Origin: an uncultured Aquimarina sp.
GTDB taxonomy: Bacteria > Bacteroidota > Bacteroidia > Flavobacteriales > Flavobacteriaceae
Assembly (NCBI RefSeq): GCF_947500065.1
Contig: NZ_CANMQT010000001.1
Span: 1,054,001 to 1,118,000, forward strand
Direction: 5' to 3'
DNA: 64,000 bases
Shown here: positions 54,358-62,600 of the stretch, one piece after another
Position numbering within the stretch: position 1 is the stretch's first letter
How the letters are laid out: every line of letters starts with the position of its first letter
Program-made: the position numbers and the translations under genes
Notes under the pieces: model-generated
Database searches by the model: none
Told to the model about the DNA's origin: nothing
What the model saw: the letters and a program-made list of their open reading frames with translations, nothing else

Positions 54358-54966
54358 ATGTCATTACCTAAAAAAGGAAGTAGAAGAATAAGCGTGGATA
54401 GCAATGAGTATCGGTGGATGGCAAAAAGTGATGGAACCCAAATCAACCTTACGATCGCTCCAATCGAAAATGGTACTAAAATACGTGCAAGTTTTGACTA
54501 TGATACCGAAAACATAGGAAGTAATGCCTATTACAACCCATTTATTATCACACCATATGTAACAAGAGAAGTAATTCTTTTTGCTTCTAAAAAAGGGTAT
54601 TTATCTAATAGTGATAAGACAGAATTGAATTTAGGTAATCTCACTAAAAAAATAACATTGAATTTGACAGGCGTAAGAAAAACAAAAAAACTAATCAAAA
54701 GTATTGAAAACAGGATGAATTCTGAAGGATTCAATTCGTCAAGTAAAGAACAAATTCAATCAATTCTTACAGAAACGAATCACCTTATTCAACACGGCGA
54801 ATGGTTTATTGGATTTGAGGACATGATTACCAATTTAGATGAAATTGACTTCAAAATAGAAACCGATGAGTTGATTTTAATAAAAGAAATATTCCAAAAA
54901 GCTAAAGTTAATTGGACCGAAAAATGGGGTTGGATTGAAAACATGGTAAGACGCAAAGAACACTAA
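54358..54966 (+). CDS. Unknown protein with RRI-V-EYRW motif, 202 aa
   Basis: The start MSLPKKGSRRISVDSNEYRW matches a family of small proteins found in many bacteria (start with KGSRRIVVDG-YRW), here covering ~1-105 as a beta-rich domain. Residues ~115-202 are a separate helical part (HLIQHGEWFIGFEDMITNL), which resembles the layout of small immunity proteins such as MafI types, though this is weak. There is no signal peptide. It ends the run of unknown genes. An origin as an immunity gene of a toxin system is a hypothesis only. Confidence 0.7.
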   Translation: MSLPKKGSRRISVDSNEYRWMAKSDGTQINLTIAPIENGTKIRASFDYDTENIGSNAYYNPFIITPYVTREVILFASKKGYLSNSDKTELNLGNLTKKITLNLTGVRKTKKLIKSIENRMNSEGFNSSSKEQIQSILTETNHLIQHGEWFIGFEDMITNLDEIDFKIETDELILIKEIFQKAKVNWTEKWGWIENMVRRKEH

Positions 54967-55092
54967 TATGAAAAACTGAAAAATAACAAGTCTTTTATAA
55001 ATAAAGAATTTGTGCAACTTATTGAATTAGTACGCCATGATAGTAAACCCTTCTCCACTCTCTAAGTTTAAGATCTTTTTTTACTAAATACC

Positions 55093-55149
55093 CTATCAAT
55101 CCAAACAGTACATCTATCAATCCAAACGGCACTCATGTCAATTGTTTCA
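55093..55149 (+). promoter_or_regulatory. Three 21-bp-period direct repeats (candidate LytTR operator)
   Basis: CTATCAATCCAAACAG at 55093 and CTATCAATCCAAACGG at 55114 are almost identical. A third, weaker unit (ATGTCAATTG) begins at 55135. The period is exactly 21 bp. The -7 box TACATTTG starts 33 bp after the last TCAA, matching the geometry at 43407 and 48069. Confidence 0.65.
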
Positions 55150-55170
55150 ATCTACTCTTTTTGAAGACGT

Positions 55171-55178
55171 TACATTTG
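55171..55178 (+). promoter_or_regulatory. -7 promoter element of the Cys-rich peptide gene
   Basis: TACATTTG is a perfect TAnnTTTG match. No TTG lies at the expected -33 distance, consistent with an activator-dependent promoter served by the repeats just upstream. Confidence 0.6.
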
Positions 55179-55267
55179 TTACAACACTGATAATCAGAGT
55201 GTATTACTATTATAAAACCTCTGATCCACATCAGTAAGATCACATAATTCATCTTAAAATCAACATC

Positions 55268-55471
55268 ATGTTAAAAAACATCTTAAACTTAGAGAATGTC
55301 AAAAGCATTGACAAAAAGGAGCAGAAATCAATAACCGCGGGAAATTATAATCTCAATCTTCCTTTTGGGATTTATTGTGGGGTTGGTCATCCTTATTGTT
55401 GCAATTATTGTAAAAGGAGTGGTTTTTCTGGAGGAAATTTACACGGCGGAAACTGCAGATGTTTTGGCTAA
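55268..55471 (+). CDS. Cys-rich secreted peptide precursor with GA-type leader, 67 aa
   Basis: The leader MLKNILNLENVKSIDKKEQK ends in the double-glycine-like site SITAG (residues 21-25), as in Bacteroidetes bacteriocin-type precursors exported by peptidase-ABC transporters. The predicted core of ~42 residues contains six Cys (one, a CC pair, one, then two near the end in NCRCFG) and many Gly, consistent with disulfides or thioether rings. The first eight residues (MLKNILNL) and the KKEQKS block are shared with the peptide at 63727. No maturation enzyme is in the window. A LytTR-type operator precedes it. Confidence 0.8.
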   Translation: MLKNILNLENVKSIDKKEQKSITAGNYNLNLPFGIYCGVGHPYCCNYCKRSGFSGGNLHGGNCRCFG

Positions 55472-55563
55472 TCATTTTTTTCAAAAAATTGTAAAACACA
55501 AAAATCAAACTCTTAATCATAAATTATTGACTAGGAGTATAGAAATCTTAAAACCATAACAAC

Positions 55564-56073
55564 ATGAAAAAATTACTTTATATACTACCTCTAATTGGAT
55601 TATTGTTCTTTATATCCTGTGACAAAGACCAATCTAATGAAATTATTGACGAAACACTTTCTTTGGATGAAGGTCAAATAGAAATTATAGAAGATGGGGA
55701 CAATAAAGCATTTACCGCAGTACTAACTCCAGGAATCTATGGGCCAAGCGATATAGATGCTCTCACCTCTGTAAAGTATTATTATATTCCTACTCAACAG
55801 GCGTTAAATGCTATTCCAAAAGATAATCGAAGATTTAGATTGTATATTTCTATTGAAGATCAAAGTCAGCTTGACGGATGGGGTTCCATTGCACAATTCA
55901 ATCTTTCAGCCAATGTAGTAACGTTAAAATTCCCTCTTAACAATTGGGGGCAGTATCTTTTATTAGGTAGAATCAAAGAATGGAAGCTTAGATATGAAAT
56001 ATATGATTCTAGTAATGGTCAAAATTATTTTTATGAAGAGAAAATAATTAATGTTAACCACAGTGAAGATTAG
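55564..56073 (+). CDS. Putative lipoprotein, 169 aa
   Basis: The signal MKKLLYILPLIGLLFFISC carries a lipobox (Cys19). The mature part has an acidic linker (~25-50) and a beta-rich domain with IYGPSDIDALTSVKYYYIP. It follows the Cys-rich peptide by 92 nt in the same direction, so a role as partner or immunity lipoprotein is possible but unproven. A strong terminator closes the unit. Confidence 0.75.
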   Translation: MKKLLYILPLIGLLFFISCDKDQSNEIIDETLSLDEGQIEIIEDGDNKAFTAVLTPGIYGPSDIDALTSVKYYYIPTQQALNAIPKDNRRFRLYISIEDQSQLDGWGSIAQFNLSANVVTLKFPLNNWGQYLLLGRIKEWKLRYEIYDSSNGQNYFYEEKIINVNHSED

Positions 56074-56100
56074 GATTAGGCGGTATAAAAAATGATATTA

Positions 56101-56129
56101 CCCCATAATCATAAGAGGTGATTATGGGG
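56101..56129 (+). terminator. Intrinsic terminator after the lipoprotein gene
   Basis: A perfect 11-bp stem, CCCCATAATCA (56101-56111) with TGATTATGGGG (56119-56129), followed by TTTCTTT. Confidence 0.88.
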
Positions 56130-56296
56130 TTTCTTTATTTATAACACATATAAACTTAATCAAACTGGTTATCAATAATAAAACTAATTCTCAAATCTTA
56201 CAGCTTCTTTTTACTTTACTTTCAGTATGCATCATTTTACTTGATAATTATAATTTTATCTTAAAGAGAATCATCTACATATTTAAATTAAATAAT

Positions 56297-56338
56297 TTTT
56301 TTAAATTTAAAGGGAATATTCCCTTTAAATTTAAAAAA
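56297..56338. promoter_or_regulatory. Perfect 42-bp palindrome before a peptide gene
   Basis: Two 21-nt arms are exact complements around the centre GGGAAT|ATTCCC (56312-56323), with no loop. It ends 10 bp before the ATG at 56349. As DNA it could be a dimeric repressor operator or cruciform. As RNA it would form a long hairpin covering the ribosome entry site. Confidence 0.75.
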
Positions 56339-56348
56339 CATATCACTC

Positions 56349-56507
56349 ATGAAAAAATTAAAAACAGTAGGTACGATTCTAAACAAAAAGCAACAAAAAT
56401 CTATTAATGGAGGTAAAGTGGTAAACTGCTATAACAATCCTATTTGTCCTCCTTATGATGAGCTTGCCTGTATAGTATATGGTAATACATGTCATTATCT
56501 AGGCTAG
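56349..56507 (+). CDS. Double-glycine leader peptide, 52 aa
   Basis: A small frame of 52 codons. The leader MKKLKTVGTILNKKQQKSIN ends in GG at residues 21-22, the same KQQKSINGG logic as other Bacteroidetes bacteriocin-like precursors. The core (KVVNCYNNPICPPYDELACI and the rest, 30 residues) has four Cys. A perfect hairpin terminator follows 22 nt after the stop, and a perfect 42-bp palindrome precedes the start, so the gene is a self-contained, tightly bounded transcript. Gene finders could miss it. Confidence 0.72.
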   Translation: MKKLKTVGTILNKKQQKSINGGKVVNCYNNPICPPYDELACIVYGNTCHYLG

Positions 56508-56529
56508 ACCCTTACTCTCATACTATCTC

Positions 56530-56557
56530 AGAGGTTCTTTTTTAGAAAAGAACCTCT
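56530..56557 (+). terminator. Intrinsic terminator after the 52-aa peptide
   Basis: A perfect 12-bp stem AGAGGTTCTTTT (56530-56541) with AAAAGAACCTCT (56546-56557) and a TTTT tail. Confidence 0.9.
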
Positions 56558-56739
56558 TTTAATTAATTCTAATAGCGCTAAACAAAGAGGCTTCATTTTC
56601 ACTATAAATAATCGATGATGTGCAATACTTATAAAACAATCCGCATTTCGTCTAAATCTAATAGATTTAATATCAAATAATTTTTAATGAAGCATTCTAT
56701 TTTGTAGTTTTAGAACACGAATTATAAATCAACTCACCG

Positions 56740-57876
56740 ATGGGAATTTTTGACGAAATAAAAAAGAAGCTTAGTAATGAATTTATAGATATTATAGAAT
56801 GGTTAGACAATACACAGGATACCATTGTACATAGATTCGAACGCTATCAAAACGAAATAAAAAATGGTGCTCAATTAATCGTAAGAGAAGGGCAAACGGC
56901 CGTTTTCATTAATGAAGGTCAATTAGCAGATGTATTTGAACCAGGAACCTATACCTTAAATACTCAAAACTTACCGATTTTAACAACCCTAAAAGGTTGG
57001 AAATATGGATTTAACAGTCCCTTTAAAGCGGAAGTATATTTTGTAAATACCCGTCTTTTTACTGATGAAAAATGGGGAACTAAAAATCCAATAACACTAA
57101 ATGATGATCGTTTTGGTCTGGTAGAAATCAGAGCCTTCGGAACCTATGCTTTTAAAATTAATGATCCTGGAAAGTTTATTGTTGATATTGTCGGTACAGA
57201 TGCCAATTTCACAAGTTTTGAAATTAACGAACATCTTAAAAGTTTAATTTCTACACGTTTTACTGATACTGTAGGTGAAGCTAACTTTCCAATAGAATTA
57301 TATGCTGCTAATACTACGGAGCTATCAGAAACTTGTAAGGAAGTAATGCAACCAGAGTTTAATTCTGTAGGTATCTCTTTAGAGCGATTCTTTATTGAAA
57401 ATGTCTCTATGCCAGAAGATCTGAAGAAAGAAATTTTTGAGTATAGTAGAATTGACAAGATTGATCTCGATAAATTGACCAAATTCAAAACTGCAAAAGC
57501 CATCGAAGCTGCTGCAGCCAATGAAGGCGGTACTGCTGGTGCAGGAATGGGAATGGGAATGGGTTTTGTACTAGCACAACAAATGGGCGGTATGATGAAT
57601 CCAATGGCTACACAACAACAAGTGCAACCTCAGCAAACTTCTCCTGTAGCTCCTCCTCCAATGCCAGTACAAGTTCAGTATTTCTATGCTTCTAACGGTC
57701 AGCAAGCAGGACCTGTATCTATTGATCAATTAAAAACGCTTTTTGCGAATAGAACCGTAAATAAAGATTCGTTGGTTTGGAAACAAGGAATGGCTAATTG
57801 GACCGCAATTAAAGATGTAGAAGAGTTAAAAGCATTTTTAGGTGGCAATACACCTCCACCATTACCTGGAGCTTAA
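56740..57876 (+). CDS. SPFH-domain (YdjI-like) protein with C-terminal GYF_2 domain
   Basis: 378 aa. The N-terminal ~30-230 is an SPFH/band-7 (virion-core-protein type) domain (IVREGQTAVFINEGQLADVF, FVNTRLFTDEKWGT, IEIRAFGTYAF-like strand). A Gly/Met/Gln-rich linker (~255-305) leads to a GYF_2 domain (~310-372, FYASNGQQAGPVSIDQLKTL, LVWKQGMANW). Homologues of B. subtilis YdjI work with YdjG/PspA in membrane stress. The next gene encodes a zinc-ribbon membrane protein that fits the YdjG partner role. It is cytoplasmic, recruited to membranes. Confidence 0.92.
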   Translation: MGIFDEIKKKLSNEFIDIIEWLDNTQDTIVHRFERYQNEIKNGAQLIVREGQTAVFINEGQLADVFEPGTYTLNTQNLPILTTLKGWKYGFNSPFKAEVYFVNTRLFTDEKWGTKNPITLNDDRFGLVEIRAFGTYAFKINDPGKFIVDIVGTDANFTSFEINEHLKSLISTRFTDTVGEANFPIELYAANTTELSETCKEVMQPEFNSVGISLERFFIENVSMPEDLKKEIFEYSRIDKIDLDKLTKFKTAKAIEAAAANEGGTAGAGMGMGMGFVLAQQMGGMMNPMATQQQVQPQQTSPVAPPPMPVQVQYFYASNGQQAGPVSIDQLKTLFANRTVNKDSLVWKQGMANWTAIKDVEELKAFLGGNTPPPLPGA

Positions 57877-57906
57877 GAGAATATATATTTAAAATACCTT
57901 CATGTG

Positions 57907-57938
57907 ATCCTTCTTCTGTTTCATGCGGAAGAAGGGAT
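57907..57938 (+). terminator. Bulged hairpin between the SPFH and zinc-ribbon genes
   Basis: ATCCTTCTTC (57907-57916) pairs with GAAGAAGGGAT (57928-57938) with one bulged G, followed by TATTTT. This makes it a likely partial terminator that tunes expression of the downstream gene. Confidence 0.55.
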
Positions 57939-57972
57939 TATTTTGTAAAACCTTTAGTATTGTAGTTCCTAC

Positions 57973-59094
57973 ATGGAAGAAGAAGAAAAAAAAGCATTTT
58001 CTGAACAAAAAAAATCTTGTACCAATTGTGGTGCTGAGTTGACATACAAACCTGGTACCACTCAGATTACATGTGATTATTGTGGTCACGAAGAAGCAAT
58101 CGTTCAACATCAAGATGGTTTTAAAGAACTAGAACTGAAACCGTATTTAGAAGAAATGGGATCCCTTTCTCATTCCGAGGAGATTATGATGCTTCATTGT
58201 AAAAACTGCGGCGCAAACCAGCATATTGAGGAAAATTATAAATCATTACACTGTGTATATTGCACAATGCCTCTTATAATAGAAGATGCCTACAAAGAAG
58301 ATTGGATTTTACCAGGTGCTGTATTACCGTTTCAATTTGATCAAAAAAAATCACATCAAATATTTTCTAAATGGGTAAAAGGATTATGGTTTGCTCCAAA
58401 CAATCTTAAAAAGGCTGCTTTAGATCCAGAACACACTAAAGGCCTATATCTTCCGTATTGGACATTTGATGCACAACTATATGCAACTTATACGGGACAA
58501 CGAGGTGATTATTATTATGTAAGCGTTCCTTATACCAAAACAGTAAACGGGAAGACAACGACAGGAACACGACAAGAACGAAGAACACGATGGTCTTCTG
58601 CAAGCGGAAATGTTAGTGGTTTTGTAGATGATACCTTGATAAAAGCTTCTCATCAGCGTAAAAATCCTATACCCAATAAAATCGCTCATTGGAACCTTCA
58701 ATTCTTGGAACCTTTTAACACAGGTTTTTTAGCAGGATTTGTTACCGAGAAATATACAATACCTTTAAAAGATGGTCATTTATCTTCTACCAAAGAAGCC
58801 GAACAAATTGCTCGTTCATGGGCACGCCATGATATTGGCGGTGATACTCAAAGAGTTCATTCGGTAAATATGAGCCTATCAGAAGAAACGTTTAAGCATA
58901 TATTACTTCCTGTATATATAAGTGCATATCAATATAACGGCAAGAAATATAATTTCTTTGTCAATGGTCAAACAGGAAAGATATCCGGAAAAAGACCTTA
59001 TTCTTTCTGGAAGATATTCTTCTTCAGCCTCCTTATTATTACTTTAATACTTGTTATTGTTTGGTTAGCAAATACGTATGGTGGCCAACAATAG
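57973..59094 (+). CDS. Zinc-ribbon membrane protein (YdjG-like)
   Basis: 373 aa. Two zinc ribbons at the N-terminus: CTNCGAELTY with CDYCG (~13-40), and CKNCGANQHI with CVYCT (~78-100). A long beta-rich middle follows (LYLPYWTFDAQLYATYTGQR), and one membrane helix lies near the C-terminus (~345-368, SLLIITLILVIVWLANTYGG). B. subtilis YdjG has a similar layout and anchors YdjI (SPFH) to the membrane. The upstream SPFH gene supports the same pairing here. The first residues are acidic, and the start is supported by the preceding hairpin. Confidence 0.82.
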   Translation: MEEEEKKAFSEQKKSCTNCGAELTYKPGTTQITCDYCGHEEAIVQHQDGFKELELKPYLEEMGSLSHSEEIMMLHCKNCGANQHIEENYKSLHCVYCTMPLIIEDAYKEDWILPGAVLPFQFDQKKSHQIFSKWVKGLWFAPNNLKKAALDPEHTKGLYLPYWTFDAQLYATYTGQRGDYYYVSVPYTKTVNGKTTTGTRQERRTRWSSASGNVSGFVDDTLIKASHQRKNPIPNKIAHWNLQFLEPFNTGFLAGFVTEKYTIPLKDGHLSSTKEAEQIARSWARHDIGGDTQRVHSVNMSLSEETFKHILLPVYISAYQYNGKKYNFFVNGQTGKISGKRPYSFWKIFFFSLLIITLILVIVWLANTYGGQQ

Positions 59095-59100
59095 AGACAA

Positions 59101-59586
59101 TCAATTTTTAGATTCAAAACTAATTATTTCGTATAACGTCTGACTAAAGTTAGAACAAGGTTTTTCTTTGACAATTATGAAAATCTCCTTGTTTAATTTT
59201 GTTTTTAAAGAAGTAATATATTTTAAAGTGTTTTGTCTTAATCCTAAAATGATTTCTTGATTAGAAGAAACCATATTCACTATTCCCGAACCTGAACCTA
59301 TAACTTGTTTTATTCTTACTTTGATACTTGTAGTATTAGTAATGTTACAAATTGCTTTGTCTTCGGAAACTTCTAAAACGATGACACTTAAGTGTACTGT
59401 ATTTGGTGGGATTTGATTATTAGGAACCTCTTTTAATTTTGTCAGTTCATTATCGTTAGGATCACCAAACTTTGGCTTCTCTATTTTTGCGTTTTGACTG
59501 CTCTTCTTTTCTTTTTCCTGAGCAATACTATTTGACTTACAAGAAAATAAAATTACAATCAGCCCTATATACATTAGTTTATTCAT
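59101..59586 (-). CDS. Putative lipoprotein, 161 aa
   Basis: The signal MNKLMYIGLIVILFSC carries a lipobox (Cys16), followed by a charged linker (~20-60) and a beta-rich domain (~65-150, TVHLSVIVLEVSEDKAICNI). It is convergent with the zinc-ribbon gene and follows the large T9SS gene after a strong terminator. The function is unknown. Confidence 0.75.
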   Translation of the reverse strand: MNKLMYIGLIVILFSCKSNSIAQEKEKKSSQNAKIEKPKFGDPNDNELTKLKEVPNNQIPPNTVHLSVIVLEVSEDKAICNITNTTSIKVRIKQVIGSGSGIVNMVSSNQEIILGLRQNTLKYITSLKTKLNKEIFIIVKEKPCSNFSQTLYEIISFESKN

Positions 59587-59600
59587 GATATCTTTAAAAT

Positions 59601-59633
59601 AATAAAGGAGCTAATTGAATCAACTCCTTTATT
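59601..59633 (-). terminator. Intrinsic terminator of the large T9SS gene
   Basis: AATAAAGGAG (59601-59610) pairs with CTCCTTTATT (59624-59633), a 10-bp perfect stem with a 13-nt loop, 30 nt after the stop of the 1230-aa gene. Confidence 0.75.
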
Positions 59634-59662
59634 AATAATTAATTGTTATTAAACATGTTATT

Positions 59663-62600
59663 TTACTTCTTTAGTAATTTAACAACAGTATTTGTATTCG
59701 TTCCCGAGATTTTTGCATAGTATAAACCAGATGCCAAACGCGAAGCATCCCAATTTACACTAGAACTAGCATTCACCCCAGATATAGTATGTACTAAGTT
59801 ACCAGTACTATTAAATATATTAATGTTTACATTGTTGCTTGATTTAGAGATTGCATCTCCAAAATTAAAGAAGAATGTATTATTAGAGGGATTAGGATAA
59901 ACGGAAATCTCCTTAACCAAATCCAAGGTTGCTAAAGCAACTTCTGTTTCAGGAGCAATAGGATCTATATCGGAACCTATAATATCACCAAAAATTTGAA
60001 AAGTCTGATCTAAAGGTGTTCTTCCAAACACTAACGAAGCTGTAGACCAATCTGTTGCCCCTAATCCAAAGATATTAGCAGGATCTCTAAATTGCGTTTC
60101 TTCTCCTATAACATTATCCTGCGAAGCCCAAAACCACTGGTTTGTACCAGGATTAAAAGCAAGATTTACATATACCGATATCCAATACTTACCACTCTTC
60201 AAGGTTACTATTTCCGGTAAAAGAATATTAAGATTTGAATCATTTAGTTCTGAAATTGGAGCAATGCCTCCACTGTTATAGATTTCATCACCTGGTAATC
60301 CAGAATTATCTTCAAATATTACTATGGCAACACTATCGAAAGAAGGAGCTCCTCGGGTACCGCCAAATGCTAATACTCTATCAATATTCCAGGTATTCCC
60401 TTCAGGAACTGTAAAATCATCGGCAGATTGCGCCAGTCCACCAAAATCTAAGAAATTCTGAGAAGGTAATGTAGATACTTGTGCATTTGTTTGCTCATAG
60501 ATTGACGGCTCCGATACGGTTACCGTAAAACCTTCAGAAACTTGTTCCTCACCAGAGGTAGCAACCAATCCAATAGAGGCTACTCCAACACTATCAGGAG
60601 CATAGGATACTGTAAGTGTATTACCTGATAACACCGCAGTTACTAATTCTGGACTAGAGTTAGTAAGTTCTATATCAATCGGTAAACCCTGTGATTGCAC
60701 AAATAAACCTGTAATATCTATTATTGTTTCTTCACTATTTTCATCTACTCCAAAATCATCTAATAAAAATGTAGCAATTAAAGAAGATTCTGGTAAAGGA
60801 TTTGCATTTATCGGAAAACGGGCACTAAACAATCCACTTCCGTGGGCTGCAACTGCTATAAACCCGTCTTTTCTAGTAACTACCTCATCAGTTACTGCAT
60901 TACCTATAGCAAAATTCTCTTTTCTCCATACTGTGTTTTGTCCATTCAATCTTCTAGTAGAATATAGACCTGTACTGGTTGCTGCAAATACTCTTTGTAA
61001 TCGTGAACCTGTAACTCCCGTACTTCCTCCTAAGAAAGCTGTACTTCTAACAGAAGGACCGTTACCAGTTCCATCTACATTTTCTTCTAAATTTCCACTT
61101 ATGTTTATCCAGGTTTCACCTGCATCTTCGGTTATAAATACACTTGGAATTCCATAATTAGAGAATGTAACAATTACACGATCAGCATTAGATGGATCTA
61201 TATTAATATCATTAACAAAACCAGCTGGTAAACCTTTTCCCGTTGTAATATCTATAACTTTTTGATTATCAATATTGGCATTGTCCATTCTAAATACAAT
61301 TCCTGAGTTTGTACCATAGTATAACCTATTTGCTACGGGAAACCTAGAAGCTTCCAATGCAGTAATCGTAGAACCGTCGGATGTTAAAGTATTTGTAAGA
61401 TTTACCCAGTTTTCTGTTGCATTTGTATTTGTAAATAGTGGTAATTCATCAAGGTCATTATTCCTCCAAATAGAAGTTCCTGCCGGCATATACATAATAT
61501 TATCATTATTAGGGTCAAGAACAAATGGATTGATGAAAGAAAAACCAGTTGCTCCTGCTGGCTCAACCGCTGAAAATGATTGAAATACACCATCTTCATC
61601 AAAATTAAATCTAAAAACATTTCCTCGCTGTGAAGAAACATAACGAGTTCTGCCGTTATCAGCTATTGCACTATATGCTCCATCTCCACCAAAATCTTCT
61701 TCCCAAATAGCATTAGCATCTGTAGAATTAGTAAACCAAGTACCATTATCCTGGAATCCAGCTACTAAATCATCGGTATTCGGTTCAGGATCAAAAGCTA
61801 CATGATATGGCTGTGTAGTGATGTAACCATTATTAAGAGATTTCCAACTTACCGGTTCAATACCATCATTTATTGCCGTAATATCTTCCGTTACAAAAAC
61901 TCCTCCATCATTTCCAGATAGTGCTTTATTAGGATCAGAAGGGAAAAACAATAACACATGTTGATCTGGATGTTGATTGGTATATAAACTTACATTGTTT
62001 AATGGAGAATATCCTGCTATCCAGCTTTCTTGTCCTGCTGGAGTTGTAAATCCTGTAGTTGATCTATATATATTAGTTCCTCCTACGAATACCATATTAC
62101 TATCTGCAGGGTGTACCTTAACTACCATATTGTACTCTCCTTGCAAATTTAGGTTTCCAACTCGTCCACCAATTCCAAAAGGTAAATTTACACTTAAATC
62201 TGTCCAAGTTCCAGATGCAACATCATATCTATTTAATAACGCAGGGATTCCGCCAGAATTATTTTGAGTAAGGAAATAGACTGTATTTTCATTAGAGGGG
62301 TCAATCCCCATTACAGTTCTTCCATAAACAGGTACAAATCCTTCTGGAGTAATATTGGTCCACGTTTCTCCATCTGTTGATGCAAAGAAACTTGCAGTAG
62401 GATCGTTATCAGAATCTATCGTTGCGTATATTTGACCCGTAGATGAAATTACTACTTCTGCTTTACTATCAAAGCCTCCCGCTAATACTTCTGAAAAAGT
62501 ATTCCCTCCATCTTGAGATCTCTGTATTCCTGTAAGCGTACCAAGATATATATCTCCATTAGTTGGATCTATAGCAATAGAATTTATAAGATCAAAAGCT

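Larger units (their letters stand above)
54967..55267. promoter_or_regulatory. Regulatory spacer before the Cys-rich peptide gene
   Basis: No gene is seen. The 301-bp spacer holds the three 21-bp repeats (55093-55149) and the TACATTTG box (55171-55178). The 5' leader from there to the peptide start is about 90 nt. Confidence 0.5.

Noticed and set aside
48209..54966. Prophage tail-fibre region
   Set aside because: The S74 domain is phage-like, but the protein carries a signal peptide and a T9SS domain, and no other phage structural or packaging gene is present.
55365..55559. Frame overlapping the Cys-rich peptide in another phase
   Set aside because: It overlaps the better-supported GG-leader peptide, and its hydrophobic stretch arises from the alternate frame.
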